DNA from: Bugula neritina
Lineage: Eukaryota > Bryozoa > Gymnolaemata > Cheilostomatida > Bugulidae
DNA length: 64,000 bases
Reading direction: 5' to 3'
Assembly: GCA_964035545.1 (NCBI GenBank)
Contig: OZ037769.1
Location: 15,437,133-15,501,132, forward strand
Both the position numbers and the translations under genes were made by a program. The notes beneath the pieces were generated by a model. It was not told the origin of the DNA. It did not search any database and saw nothing but the letters and a program-made list of their open reading frames with translations. Of this stretch, positions 37,731-53,047 are shown one piece after another (positions within the stretch are counted from its first letter, which is position 1; every line of letters starts with the position of its first letter).

Positions 37731-37889
37731 ATGGATGAAACAACCCTAGGGATTAATACGCAACCAACGTGGATGGCAGCAGTTGCAAAATATTTCCAGA
37801 ATATTGGTACCACCGACCTTTGGAGAGGACAAGACGAAGTCTCACTCTATCAAACACAAAATCTTAACACTACCAACTTTAAGAAATAA
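37731..37889 (+). pseudogene. Second small ORF downstream of 37513-37701
   Basis: ATG to TAA gives 52 codons, including PTWMAAVAKYF and TTDLWRGQDE. These look protein-like and may be a frameshifted continuation of the preceding ORF, as in a decayed retroelement or gene copy. No family was recognised. Confidence 0.25.
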
Positions 37890-40800
37890 CCAGCCATCAA
37901 GCACTTACCTATTATGAGAATGTGGAAGTGGTAAATAAATAATCAGATGGATTCAAATAGCTTCTACCAGGTAGATTTGTAAGGGGTTGGTTGTACTGAG
38001 AATAGTTACTACATGTAGCTAGTGAGAATACAGGTTGCCTTCACCTGAGCACTGAGAGATAACTAAACAAGCTTTTGTTTGGCAGTATATACAATGTCAA
38101 TGCTTTGTTTAAATTGCATCTTTGCATCTCCACAAAAGCGCAAACAATGTTTGCGTTTATAAGACATCATGCAAACAAAATACCTAGCGTTGAGACATGT
38201 ATGTAATTTTGTATTTAGCCTTGTATTTGATACTCGGCTACGGTGGGAGTGAAATAAAAAATTACAAAGGAAATGCGAATGTTTCACTGGGAAATATTCC
38301 GGAGTGATGGAGGCAGTATTTCAGCTTTTGGCAGATTAGAGTGGTAGTACTTGGCATTAAAAATTAGAATAAATAATTACATTGCTGTAAAGTTTGCAAA
38401 TGTAACAGATTAGTGTAGTTTCTAGGCCATTCAAGTTGCCCTAACTTAAACTGGGTTCTTTTTACAAAAAAATTCTTTTAACACTTATGAAAACTGCACT
38501 AAGAAATAACAAAACCAGACCATTTCAATCATAGCTAGTTTAGTAACAGGATATATGACTTTCCAAGTTAGTAGTATCTGAAAAATCCATTCTATAAATT
38601 TAAACTTGCTAATATATTATGTGATAAGGTACAGGCTTTTAGTTATACCAGAGTCTAGCAAGCATTGTAATAAGGAAAAAATGTGTTTTTTTTCCTCAAA
38701 AAGGCAACAAATCTTGAATCAAATTAAAAAAAGCAAACTTGAGCTATTAGAATTCTTACACGCTGGGGCATAATTTTAGTTACATTAACTAACAGCTGCG
38801 GCCATTATAAAAATTATGATAGGGGAAGGAGAGCAGGCCTTCTCAGTATTAGAACAGCGTGCAGCGCAGTTTACCTAACAAACAACTGTTAGGGTCGGCC
38901 TCTCTCACTGGGATTGTTTTAGTAAATAGCCTATTCAGAGAAACACAGCCAGGTAAATATTTAGATAGTGAATACACCAAACACTCAACAGCAAGGCAAA
39001 TACAAACAAATATAAGCTTTTATACTAGCTGAAGATCAATGTCATGGTTAGGTTATCTTGAGCTCTTAGCTCTATCAACATTATAGCCCTTGTGTGTTTA
39101 CAGGCTTATATCCTCCCTACCCTATCCCTACTAGTCAACACTAAATCCATTATTTAGACCTTCATTCAGGAGCAGTAGTGGAGAAATTGAGATAGCCTAA
39201 GCTTCCTAATTTTATTAATAAACTTCGGTTTGGGGCGAGGGTTGAAATTCTTGCGAGAACATAACTTCTTATGGTACACTTCTAATCTAGAACACAGGCT
39301 TTTCTCAATTTCTCCATTACTGCACATACCTCTTATTTAGTGAACCGGGAGCAAGGCAATTATTTGAGAAGATTGAAATTGTTAGACCAGAGAAGAGTGC
39401 AAAATTGAGATTTCATCAAAGTTCAAAAAATAAGTACAAACATAGCCTGAAGTCAACAATTGAAGTTTTCTTGCAACACACTAGAACTTCAACACAAAGT
39501 ACTCAGTCTAGACTCTGGAAAAACAGAGAGACCTCACAGACACAAGGTTCTCAAGCAAACAGGGTGAGAGTTTCAAAGAATCACAAGCCAACAAGAGTTG
39601 GTCACAAAAATATATCTTAAAAGTGTTACCTGGACAATCAGATCAAAAGAGGCATAAACTCCACCAGTAGTGACAATTTCAAATTTTAAATCATTTTTCA
39701 AGCATATAATTTCAGTTGAAGCTATTAATGCAAAAAATCTGATTAGGGGTTTGGGGTAAATGAATGTTAAATATGTTGAATATTTAAGGAAAAGGCAACT
39801 TTGAAAAAAAAAATCTATAGCCGAATAGTTGGTGACTTTTATATAGTGCTTGCGTCAAGAGAGGTTGTTAACAAAGCGTGTTCTACCAGCACCAGTGCAT
39901 AGACAGGCCAAGATTTGATCATCCAACCAGCGTATTTACAAATTGTTACGAATCACCCAACTAATCATTACAACACTTCAGTCTTTGCCAACTCCTGAAT
40001 CCTGGCATTGATTTTTGTATAACCTAGCATGTAATTCTATTATCCAGATGGACTTGTTTAGCCTGTTTATGTTTAGACATTAAATAGATCAGTCTGTTAG
40101 GGCCACTACTTATACAAACAAAAAACTAGCCACAGGATGAAGAGCTTTTGCGGAATTTTACGAGAGGGGAGGTCTGCTTCCCCATCTTGAGCTTGTTAAA
40201 CTTGAGGCTACACTATTCTCAGCATACTATTTAGACATCCATGGCTGCTTTTGTAATCCGAGACTAGGGAGCTTCAACGATTGTTATGAGTTGTCAGATA
40301 GACACTTGTCACAAGCAATTTCATAACAGCAGCTCAGCCTCTTAGCACACAGGCTTTGCTCCTTGTGGGGCTTTGGTGGTACTGGGGCTTTGGTGGTACT
40401 GGGGCTGTGCTGGTACTGGGGCTGTGCTGGTACTGGGGCTGTACTGCTGTTAGAACTATGCTGGTTGTGTGGTGTAACTGGTTTTGAGGTCTGAGCTTTG
40501 TTACTCTCACTTCTCAGCTTTATAGCCAGCATATCTTGGTATGACCGGAACCACTTGTATTACAAGTTAAGGTACTAGAGTATAGATGTAAACTAGTAAT
40601 GGGCCCACCAGCACTTATTTTATTTCTTAGACAAAACTTAATTTAATTACAACTAATTTTTTTTAATAAATCATTAAATAATAATTTGTAAGCGACAAGC
40701 AATGATAATGAAAACAATTGAACTATTTTAATAAATTACATTAAGTAACAAATACCCAAAAACCACAGGTCCCAAAAGCATAGAAGACATTTATACACAA

Positions 40801-43800
40801 TCTTCAATGTCAATCATTCAACTGGACAGTTTCAATGGCTTGTTGGCAATTAATACAAATTTGACACCTTGGAATATATTATTTCAGTTTCATACCAAAC
40901 TCATTAATAGCAGACTAAGTGAGCATTGTATGATCTTACGCATGAGTTATTTTCTAAACTAGCAAAAAATTAAAATTATAAACCTAATATTGTTCAGAAA
41001 GAAAATTAAAATAAAAGTTGCACTATTATTTAAATGTTATGTTATTTAAAATGCAAAGTTTACTTTTGGTTTAGTATTGAATATTTACATTTTACTATAT
41101 CAAAATCAAAAACTTCTATGGCTTAAGCGTTTATCACAGGCCTACTGTTTCTCCTAATTAGGTAATAAATGAAGCTGCTGTGCTTTGTTGAAGAGAGTAG
41201 ACAAACATGTCTTCTATATCATAGAGTTATCAAGGGAGAGAATATGTTGTTAGTCAATAAAGTAGCACTTAAGCCAGAGTATGAGATTGCATCCAGGTGT
41301 GCTTCGGTTAAAGTTTCTCTGGGGACAGACAGCACTGTTGACTGATTACCCAATGCCACATAGTATTCTAGAAATTTCCATTTCCTGAGTTGCAAGTGAC
41401 CAGAAAACTACAGAAATGTAGAAGACCCAGCAATCGAGAGCCAAAAGAGCATTTAGACTTGGCAACGCAGCCCAACAGTACCATACATATGAGCTTGGTG
41501 AGGCAATCCAACCACATCAGCTAATTATAAAATGTGGCTACAGATAAGACACGGGTATTGTATCAATAGATAATATTTCAACACTCTTTTTCTGTCATTC
41601 ACAATCTTAAGATGTATGATCACCATTATTACCCTTCCATAAACTCATCAACTTCCTTTCTAGGAGGAAAACCAACAATAGGAAGTCTAGAAGGAATTCT
41701 ATCAAATGTATTTTTAGTAGGTCTTTACTGAGCAAAGAATAGAAAATGTCAGGCAAGAGAATTGTTGATTACTCAGCATTTGTTAGTTACAGGCAGTGGC
41801 TGTGTACACAATGCAATTGTTTACAGTGCATAGATAAACATCAAGATATTTCAAACAGGGGAAATAAAATATAGCCTTGAGTTAATCAAGGGTGTGGGCG
41901 GCCAACTAGAGCAAACGTACAGGAAAAGAATTGAGAACCCTGGCCTGTAAAACTAGAAGTATTAGCACTAGCTCTGTGTAAACAATCAAACCAATAAGAT
42001 TGAAACCAAGATGTCCAGTAATACTAATAAAGAGAGGGATTAATACAACTGATTGAGCTTCAGTCGGGTAACTAATGTTTTTAATTCAATGACCCTCAAA
42101 CCTTTTCCTTTTAAGGTGGTTTTAAGGCTTTTTAAAAAAATTGACAGCTCCAAGGCTACCTACCATTAAACATAAAGGCCATGAGTAAAATCTCAGAAAA
42201 TCTAAATAGGTGAAAATTTGTGTGACATGAGAAGTTGTCTGTCCAAACAATACATGGATCGAACTTTAAGCATCAAAAACACCGAAAGCAGGAGTTAAGC
42301 AAAAGTCCATCTCTACTGCTAAAAAGTCACACCAACTGATAGCAATAAACCGGCACTGAAAAAGCTAGACAAAATCCAGTTCAAATGCCACAGAGCGGGT
42401 CTTTACTCCCAGCTGAAAGCAATTACAAGTGAGAGGCCGAAATTATGTTTTACATTTAAAATAATAAGACCAGTATTTCACAATAATTATGCATTATTAT
42501 ACAATAGCTGACACAATGCAACATCACTGAGCAAAAGCCTGCTGTGCTAAATTAGGAGAAATGCAATTGTTTGTTGGAAGATTTTTTCAATTGAAAGAAA
42601 AATGTCAGTCACAATAAAATGACCCAGTACAAGCATGCAAGCACTGATAGAACTTGCTGCCAATTGTGTTAGTAAGTTAATCATGCGGGTAGTTACAAAT
42701 CTTGGCTGTGTAATTTTGTTTGCACTAGCAAAATTTTTTTGTAGTAATATCAAGGGTTTCTAGCAGACTTTGCAGAACAAGAAGGAAATTGTCTTAATAA
42801 CTGATAGCATTGTGAAAACTGAACTGGTAGCTGGGTAAAGTTGCTGTTACCCATGCATTATCTGAATAGCTTGTATATTATAGGAAGGATAAAAGAGCAC
42901 TTGTTTATTAGCCTGAGAAAGTAGTAATCACTGTGAATACCCTCTGCATACTTTGCATTCATTGTTTCAGCATGAGGGCACTTGATTAGCCTGCCTTTGG
43001 CTGAACACAGAGTCAGCAAACATATTAATCAATACACCAGCATTATTTTCAACATTGTTTTTATTTTGTAACACCACAATCTGCCTTTATTGTTTTGTTT
43101 TTGTGATTAGTACTAACACCAGCAACCAGAGAATTGCTTTATATTCATGTGCTTAGTGACCATTTGGTAGGACTTGTGCACTGACTTTATTTTGACCCCA
43201 ATAAGGTAATTTGAAGAAGTCTACAGCTGGGTTGACACATTTAATGTGTAATTATCAGGAAAATAATAAATATACACCGGCGTAGTAGAGTTCTGTAGAA
43301 GAGAAATGTACAACCAGAAACCAAACTCACGTGCACTTTTTACTGTCACCACGTTTACCTTTATGGGGTGAGTGGTGATTTGGAAAAAGGTAGGCCATGT
43401 TTATTCAGAAAGCACAGCTGACTGTTAATTTCTCAAGTTATGAAAACAGCTGTTCAACCTCAGTAACACGGAGCTGTAAATCTCAAAAACTATCAAAATC
43501 CCTTATTTATAAAATCAATTTAATCTAAGTGGTAGGTGCACAAGTAATGTACCAGCTTTTCAAGTCCACACTAAGAACAATCTGAATAACAACTATGGAT
43601 ATAACTCCCATATCTGATGGGGCTGCAGCAATATTTGGGTGAATCAAATCAAGAAGGCAGTATTCAGCAATTAGAACCATAATGTTGCAATTTACTGCAA
43701 CCAATAAAATATAAACTAATAGCAAGGGAGACAACTGATAAATACCCAATAGATTCTATGTGCTCATATAATAGTTTTTGTTTTAGAAATTGAAGTTGAG

Positions 43801-46800
43801 ATCAACTTTAAGAATGAGCAGAGATTTTCTATTACAAACATTTCAAGAAAATACTTAAAATTCTAGGTTACACCACTCTAGATATAGGCCATGGATTAAT
43901 TAGGAGCCAGGAAAGATGCTTTAACCTCAAACAATGCAAATGGTCTTACAGAGAAAATTAAGTTACAAATTAATAAGTAACAAATATATAAACGTTTACT
44001 TGCTGCTAGCAGGTTTTGTCAAATGAGTTAATTCAAAGTGATTACTTATTTATCACTGGTGAAATTAACAATTACAGAATGAAATAGATAATTCCCTTGC
44101 TACTAAACAATAAATATTTATATTGCTCAAACATAGAACTTTATAGCAACATAAAACTAAAGATTTATAAATTAACCATGTTGGTTACAATCCATCAATA
44201 TAGCCACCTTCTAAAATAAGTATGGTATAAGTATAGCAATTTTAATTTTCTAGTTGAAATAGTAATCTAATTAATGCCAATGGGATTACTAAAATGATCA
44301 TCATCATGATAATAGATACACGAAAGGCAAGTATGTCAAATAATATGTTGTTACAGTTTTAGAAGAATTAATCCAACCGTAATTGCTAGAATGCTGGTAT
44401 AAAAATAAAAAATTATTAAAATATTAACTAATATTTACACCATGAATTAACTTGGGTACTCATAATAATAATTGATTTGCATTAGTGATTGGAAGTAAAA
44501 ACCCATATAAGTGGTCAAAAATAGTATGATTATCATTATCAGTTTGAAGTTATTGACATCACCAAGAGCCTAAGTTTGTTATATTATCATTGGATCATTC
44601 TCTACAAGTACTACTGAATTATAATAACTACTTGCAGGCATAAATACAAATATCAGTGATACTCAAGGTCTATCACCATTTTCATCTGGATTGAAACCAA
44701 TCTAACTGGACTATACAGTGATACAATCATCAGTTTCTCAATTGTAAGTTTTGCTAGTCTAAGGAGTTGTTAGCACGATGAGCGGCAGCAAACAGAGCTG
44801 TCACAAGATGGTGCTGTCATAGTTTATCAGCATAAAAATAAAAACATAACTACAATTACAGCTACAAGATAAAGCACAGCATCTACAATGAAAAAAATTA
44901 AAATTACCTTCACTCTAACTACAGTAAGATTGGGAAATACCTATTATACACATTACGTAAATAGACCTGTTAGTCTAAGTGGTACAAGGTAATAACACTC
45001 AGTTAATTATTAGTACTACATTGAATATATTCATATTGATATTAACATATAAATGTAATATAAATAAATATTAGGTAAATATACATTACTACATTGTGAC
45101 TATATAACAATTAAAAATAGCAATATTCATATTATCACTATGCTCATGATGATCCTAAAACGAAAAGTAAAACTCCAGGCTAAACAGGTATTTGTACATG
45201 TTAGTAATTCAATAAACTATCTGCAGTACTACTCAATAACTCCTTCTTACAATTAGTATTTGACTGTAATTACTGCAATATTTATATTGAAGTAAAAGAA
45301 ACATTGAATTCGCTCAATATTATTAGTAATTGGCAACAATTTAACACTACTTTAAAGTCACAAAACTAGGAGCAAAAACATTGTATAAATATTAATAGTA
45401 ATATTTGTATGACTTGATCTTACAATTTTGAAATTCAGTAAACTACAACTACATCACTCTCACTCAGTCCATAGCGATAATCATACTCTTAGCAAAAAAT
45501 AAAGATCACACAAACTTTAACTCAGTACGATTATTAATATCAGGATGAGTATGACTATCAACATGAACATAGTCATAATTTTGAAAGCTAAAATTAATGA
45601 AAAAACTAAAATTGCAAGTCTTTAGTTTAGTTATAAAAGACAAACATATACTTACAGTATTGATAGCAATGAGTTAAATCGGCTAAGCCTATGTATGGCC
45701 CATGGGCATGGCTATAGGCATAGTGATAGTTATAGTGAGTTTATAGTTATAGTCAATGTGACTGTGATTTATAGCAATCTCTAACTATAACCCTAAGTTA
45801 TTAAATGTTACAGTTAGTGAGTTACTGCTAATATTACTGCAAGTATAAGTATAATATTATCATTTTGATTTAAACTATTGCTCCAAGTATAACTATAAGT
45901 ACAAGTATATGAGTATAACTGAAACATTGAGTTTAACTGTATAACACCAACAGATTAACCCTAAGACAAAAACTAAAATAAATATTTTTATCATAATTAT
46001 TAAATACAGATGGAAACTGAAAGAAAAGGTACAACTAAAATTAAACGTTAACAATAATTATAAATATAATTCATTATTAATTATATTATAAATAATAAAA
46101 TATAAATTAAAATCCTAAAAGATATTGTCATTGATAATCATCATGCTACGAAATTTTTTAATAAATTTGAAGGATTAGCAATAAGTGCAACTTTAACTTC
46201 AAATCATTAACAACAAATAATTATAATTATTATAATATCAATAAACATAATGACAACCTTAAATAATTATAACATTAATTAATAATATTTTATTATTATG
46301 ATTAAGTTTAACACACAACCTATAGTATCACTATCAGTATGGCTATGCCTATAGTATTGATTTAATTTTATATTTAGAGCACTTGTCACTTAAGCTTAGC
46401 AGAAGAAAAACAAAATACCTATAATTTAATTATTAATTGCCATGAACTCTTTTTTCCTCAATTGGCATCGACAGCTAGCTGACTATCAGGCAATAGGCGT
46501 AGTGCAGTTTAGCAGACAAGAACAGCCTTCTACCGATCAACAAAATAAACATTGGAACGTGACCGAATCACTTCTATAAATAAAAATACAAATAAAGTCC
46601 GCGACAAAATATAACTAAATATATAATGTTTGACCGACTAGTAAAAATTGATAGTCGACTACAGTGCAATTACTAATTGAATTGCTTTATAATTATTGTG
46701 TGGCATATTTTGAAAACAATTGAATTCATCTTTACAAGGGCGGCTGCAGAAGGTTTCAAATTTTGAAGAGTTATTATCACATGGTTTCAAGCCTGGAAAT

Positions 46801-49800
46801 GGGTAGACGAAACACACAATAGTGGATAGTAGGAAGGTATTTGAAAGTGGGAGTTTTGAAACTTGCATTGATAGTTTTAATAACATAGCTAGATATGTTT
46901 GCTTAACTTATGTTTGACTATGTTGTCGTTTTGAGGGAAGAAATGTGCGCTAAGTTTACCGAATACAATAGTTTGCTGTTCGAATAATGTTTCCTTTAGT
47001 TCCAAATCTACCACGTGTTTATTTACTATTACTGCATAACGTAGACGATTCTATGAATGAACACATGCACGGCGGAGTTGTGTTCTGTTTATCAGTAAAC
47101 ATCACGTGCATCATTTTGCCCAATAGATGCTTGGGTGTCAATATAGGTACAGTCATTTCTGAATGGATCGAGGTTAGTAAATATAAACAGACGTTCTTAT
47201 TGGTGAAAAACTAAGAGCGTTGAGCCTATCATAAATCTTCGACTTAAATGTGCGGGCTTAATCGGCATGCTGTATACACGATACACAGGGCATTGACCTT
47301 GGTGCTTAAACATTATGATCACAGTCACTATGAGTATGACTATTGTCTGCATCCTACATCTTTCAATCAAACAAAATTACTTCATTTTAATGTGTTGCTT
47401 TTTAAACAAAGTTTGTGGTCAGATGTACCATAGCATGTAGTGTGCTTTTGTAAAATGACATTCACTTTCAGCCGAGGGCTGAGTTGTGAAAGATATCGAA
47501 CGAATAATTATAATTATTTATTTATTTTATTTTAATTTTTATAATATTCATATTCATATTGTTATAAATTAAAATATTCCTCTTATAATAAAATTTTAAT
47601 TTTACTTTAACTTTTGCCACTCTCACGCTGTTATACTTAGTGTTACTCTTAGTGATACTGATACTCACTCTGATAGTGATAATGATAGTCTTACTCTTAG
47701 TTTATTGAAATTGAATGATATTCATTTTGATCTTTCACCCATGCACACTCTGACAGTGACTCTGACTCTCACAGTCACTATGAGAGTATGACTATGAGTT
47801 TCAGGTCTATTTTTGCCTTTATCCTAATCCTTACAGTTACACTCTACGTATGATAATGGTAAGATAGTATCACCTTAGTAAACGTATCTTCATTTTATAT
47901 ATAGAATTCATCTACTGGAACAAGATTAACATTATGATTATGCCCTGTGAGTTCTCAATTGAGCATACGTATCCTCTCAATTAGCATATAATAAACAGCC
48001 CATAGTGAAAAAGTTTGACTGTTTCACAAAGCCCTCTATTCTGGTACTCATTCATTATTTGTGATTTTCCCAATTAGCAATATCATCCAACAAGACACAA
48101 CGCCAATGTTTAAAATGAATCAAGATCCAGACTGCTCAGATTGCGTGTGATATAAAATAATTTTTTAAAACCTTTATTTCTTTAATTTCAAAACCTGCTG
48201 CACATGTTTGTCACCTTTTGTCAATATTTTAGAGTGGCAAGTGATAAATTCATTATCCAGCACCTATACTCCTCTGAAATCATGTTTGCAATATTTTTAT
48301 GCCGCTACAATGGAACATTTTGGAAGATGCAGGTTTGACTGTGATGCCTGGTAATTCAGCTTACTGCACGGAGTTTTCACAACGCGCCTGTTCAACCAGC
48401 ATAGACATGTAGACTCAATCTAAGAAATAAGCCAATCCATAACAGCTTGAGGTTACAGAAAGTCATTTGGCTCTATAATGTTGCCAGCTAATAGCCAGAG
48501 TATCCAAACTGTATGTTACTCAGTGTTTACTCTTTCTGAACAGTATGAAAAAAAATCTTGCTTGTTTTGAAACTGAGCATGTTTAAACACAAAAACTTCA
48601 TCAAATAGAAAATCTTTTGCATGTGAATTTTTATATTTTAGATAAAGTAGTTATTCATATGCCTCATCATATCAACTGTCTTGCAGATTTTAGTTAGATA
48701 TCTCTATTGATTGGATTGTTTGCTAAGTGGGGAGATAGTTTTGCGTTAGCTAAGACTCTGATGAAGCAAGAATAAGAGTTAATGCTGAAATGCAGGTAGG
48801 AATTGGGGCTAAACAAGCGTGAAGCTCATTCTATCAATTATTATATATGAAGTATAGCCTGATTTTCTATTGTTTAATTTATTTGATGCATTTTAAAAGA
48901 TTACTTTTGTTAACTTTTACCGGAACTAACAAGTTTTGATATTTTCAGCTTCTATGCATATTCGAGTTATGTTTTAGTAATTGTTTAGCTAAAAATTCTC
49001 ATAACTTGCTTTTTTAAATTTATTTTGAAGCCTTATAAACTCTGTGTTTAACATATGCAGCTTATTTTTCATTTAGAGGAAAACCAGAGGTGTGCTGTGA
49101 TTGGTTAGGGCAGAAACTGAAAGCATAAACCTGTTTAGCCTCGCCATATGCAAAGCTTGCACTCTTAACTTTAGTGGAACAGGTAGGAAACTAAATGTGT
49201 CCGGCAGTGAAATATGTTTTTTGATGCTTAAAGGTTTTACTAATAAAGCTTGACAGTTGGAAGGATTCAAAATATTTGAAGTTGCAATAAAAACCAAACC
49301 CTGATGGTACAAATATTGAAATGTTTATTGAAATATTAAAGTTTAAAATTAAAATATGAAAAATAGGAATATATACTGCAAGATTATGTTAGACTTTACT
49401 ATACTGTCACCTTGATTTAGTATTTCATCTTTTCATTATTATAATTACATGTTTAGTTTAATTTTTGTCGTTCAAGTTTTTTTAATAAATTTTGCTTAGA
49501 AAACCATTCATTTTAAACTGCGATTGTTGGCGCAACTAATTGGCAGTGTACTGAAATGCAATAATGCTGAAGATCGTTTTGTCAAAGAATTTTAGAAGAA
49601 TTTCAGAAACATTATTTTCTGACTTTGATCATGTAATTGTGAGAAGTACGGATGGGAAATGATTGTTGTTCTTGTCTTTACGAGGATGGTAAGAGAGCAG
49701 AGTTTTATAAGTCTAGTCATAATTTCTTGTAAAAATTATAATTTTTATGTCAAGAATAATTTGGTTTTCAGCTCAAATAAATAGGGTTACAATTTGAAAT

Positions 49801-50691
49801 TCATTTGTGCAATCCGAATATGTAATGGGGAATTGAATCTGGTTTTTAAGTTCTGAATACTTTTTCTACTGATCTTTTTGGAAATGCGTCATAAGTCCGA
49901 GCCGATTAATTCACACAAAACTCTTTCTACAACAAAAGCCTGTACTTGGATAAGAGAGAGCATTTAACCCTTTCTATATAACTATTCTGTTTGACGATGG
50001 CTTTTCAGTGACTCAAATTGTAAACACAACTCTAAAACTGGAGTTGATAATTTATCAATTCATAAATTATGTATCTTACTGTTCAAATAGCTTCAGTTGG
50101 GATACTGTAAAAGCATTTTTCTACGGGAATTTAGTGTGAATGATTTTAGCAAGTATTGGTTTGTAGCAGCAGACCAAAAAACAGTGCTGAATCTTTATTG
50201 GATAAAATTATAATACTTCCTTAAGAGATTCTAATAAATATGCACTGTCTAAGGCAGCACAGACGGAACAGCAAGCAAGGTTGTGCAATGCTGCAGTAAA
50301 TAAATTGAAAATTTTCATACTGCGGAAAATCGTTTGCCATGTAAAAGATGATAATTCTGCTTGGATCGGTTTCACATAGTCTGAGTTTCACATAGTCTGA
50401 GTTTCACCTTATCTCTTTGGGCCTTTAAGGAGCGGTCACAGTTTTTTTCCAAACATAAAATTATATAAAGCAGATAACTCCAAACTATAGAATATAATTT
50501 GTTAGACAATGCATACTATGTTTATATTCACATTTAAATGCATAGTATTTGAGTTTAAATATTTGTTTACTAATAATTGTATTGATTTAACTACCCTTTA
50601 CAATATAATGGAGGCACTTACATGTCAGTAATGGGGTTCAAACCCTTACACGGGCTACACCATCTATTTGTTAGCATGACTCATATGTCAC
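37890..50691. other. Long AT-rich intergenic region, no gene recognised
   Basis: About 12.8 kb with short random ORFs only. Two places are richer in irregular simple repeats: 45690-45960 (atagtgatag-type, with gtataagt nearby) and 47630-47800 (gatactctgac-type). At 40370-40450 an 18-bp unit (ggggctgtgctggtactg) repeats about four times and makes a Pro-rich minus-strand ORF. The region may hold the FOXP promoter and 5' UTR exons, or upstream exons of the gene at 50.7 kb. None could be shown. Confidence 0.5.
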
Positions 50692-51931
50692 ATGACTCAT
50701 ATATTTGCTGTAGATGAAGTATATTTAGAGCGACTGAGGAAGAAGCAAAAGAGAAAGCGCACTGGCAAAGTCAGCGATGCCTCTAAGATTATAAACAGAC
50801 CTCTTCCAGAAAGCAAAATAGCAGAACACAACTCCTCAAACTATGAGAAACTGAGTCAGCCACCAAAGAAAGGTAATAGTAGTCTATGTTCTATAGTAAG
50901 CGATGGTTCAGTGATGAAAGTTGTGGATATCCATCCGTGTGATATTGATGCTCAAGTTAGAATTGGGAAGAGAAATGCAGCAATTTTGAAAACATAACAG
51001 ACCGGCCATCAGTCGTAAACTTTATTCAAATTCCATAAAATATTTATTATGAAGGTCTATAGAGAACAGCATCCAGTCTCATTTCAACATCCTCATAATT
51101 TTGTTGAGTATAAACTCTTTCAATGTAGCTGTGTTGCATATTTTGTAATACTGTGTTAGAAGTGCTGAATTTCATTCATATTGTGGCCATGTGTTCTTGC
51201 TTTTTAAACTTCCATGGTATAAGAATTAATGGTAGATATAATTTTCTTAACTGTATGAAAAGTTTGCTATAGGGAATACTCGAAATGTTGCCATGTATAT
51301 CAGCTTCAACTGTCATGAGTAAGTATATTATAAGCACTTCTGGTATGAAAACTGCACATTAGGAGTTGCCTCTGCTGTGTTTGTTAATCATTTACATATC
51401 AACAAAACTTGAGTATATGGTGAATATCTACTTTTAGTGACTGAGAGTCTATCAAAGTCTACAAACAATATGAATATGAGTCTGAGTAAGACCACCTACT
51501 TGGTGGGTGACTCCAAGTCAAAGGTCAAGGCAACAATAAAGACAGAGTCTGTGAGCAGTCAGGACACGCCTGAGCCCGACCCCAATGTCACCAACACTTT
51601 GATGACTATGCCCAACATGCTGATGCAACAGCAGCAGGCATTGATAGAGCAACAGCAGCAGCAACAGCAAGCGTTGATGGAGCAGCAGCAGCAGAATATG
51701 AACTATATGATGAGTCAGCAGTTACAATCTCAACAGAGTCACATGATGAACTACATGCCTCAAAGACCAGCTACCTCGCAAATGCACTGGCTCTCGCCAC
51801 CATCCACTTCCTATCGCACGCAAGCACCAGCTATGCCTCCTCCGATGTCAATGTATTATAGAAACGCCAGTATATCACACACTCATCAGCTCCAACCAGC
51901 CCTACCAAAACGCTTTTCCTATATGTATTGA
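50692..51931 (+). CDS. Unrecognised protein with basic segment and glutamine-rich tail
   Basis: Two exons: up to 50872 (donor gtaatag, phase 1) and 51438-51931 (acceptor tacttttag, phase 1, TGA stop). The join makes ..PPKK-V-TESLSKS.. From the ATG at 50692 this is 224 residues. An acceptor-like tttgctgtag at 50695-50704 means the exon may instead start at 50705 with DEVYLERL and have unseen 5' exons. The first part is basic (LRKKQKRKRTGK), like a nuclear localisation signal. Residues near 88-95 contain IKTES, a possible SUMO site (psi-K-x-E). Q/M-rich runs follow, ending RFSYMY. These traits suit a nuclear or transcriptional protein, which is inference only. The codons avoid stops over 494 bp in AT-rich DNA, supporting a real exon. 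Confidence 0.55.
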
Positions 51932-52141
51932 GTGATTGTATTGACTGTGTAGAAGCTGTGATAGTTCTGTATTATTTTAGAGTTGGCTTTTTTTCTCGTT
52001 AAACTGTCATCACACTAATATGTCATGTAGATGTTTCATACTAATATGTAATACAGATGTATCGCACTATGTGTCATACTAATGTGTCATATAGATATGT
52101 CACACTATGTGTCATACAGGCAATTTTTTGTATTCAACGGA

Positions 52142-52147
52142 AATAAA
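52142..52147 (+). terminator. Candidate poly(A) signal of the Q-rich gene
   Basis: AATAAA lies 210 bp after the stop at 51931, a normal distance for a short animal 3' UTR. It supports 51438-51931 being a terminal exon. Confidence 0.4.
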
Positions 52148-53047
52148 AAGTCATGGAGTTACAACATACTCTACCAATCAGGCCAGCTGTTGTTAATAAG
52201 TTCAACATCAATACTAAATATCTTTCTGCACAATAATAGATCGAATTATATTTATAGTAATTGCCAAAATAAAAATTACAAAACACTCATCATATCAAAA
52301 GTAAACTGTTCTGTTTTGATTATACAAAATACTTATTACCATTGTTGCATTCAAATTGGTTAGAATTGTAACAAGTTAGCCAACAGTAAGAACTTCGAAG
52401 AATGTAGGAAAATATTTCATGTTTTTTCGGACAAACTTTTAAAAATTAAAAATGAATGACTAGTATGCTATAATCTTGCCGTAAAATCAACGCTCCTTTA
52501 TAAATGGGAAATGACTGCTGTGCTTCAGGTATAAGCAATTGTCTCCGATATTTAAATAACTTTGATAAGTTTAATTCAAATTTGCTATGGTATTTAGTTA
52601 AATACATTCTATTAAATAGCATAGGCCACAAATTTATATGTGAATGTTTGGGTATTTCTTATGCATGTATATTATATAATATTCCAATTTCTAATAATTT
52701 GTATGAGATTTTAGCAATACAAATTACAGGTACAATGTTTATAAATACAGTAAATAACTTGTAATGAGTCTCCAGTAAGACGAGAGTTAACTATATTTTG
52801 CGTCATCAGAAATGCCATAGAAGATTCAAACCTAAAAACAAATCTTATGTTATGTTAATAATTATTCTTATGGTATGCTATGCTAATAAATAATTATTAT
52901 AACAGTTTCAAAGCAGTTTTAATTTCTGTTTTGTGGTTCAGAAATTATCTCATGGCTTGTTTTTGACATGTGCAGATAACTACTCTTGCAATACCGTTGT
53001 TTGGGAAAACTGTTTTAGAAACTTGGTTTTTTATAACCTAACTTTAG

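Noticed and set aside
40284-40532. 82-codon proline/serine-rich ORF on the minus strand
   Set aside because: Its core is a short 18-bp DNA repeat. No acceptor and donor phases connect it to FOXP, and no family is recognised.
46987-47214. 75-codon plus-strand ORF (MFPLVPNLPRVY...)
   Set aside because: An ATG-to-stop frame of this length occurs by chance. No recognised domain or splice context ties it to the gene at 50.7 kb.
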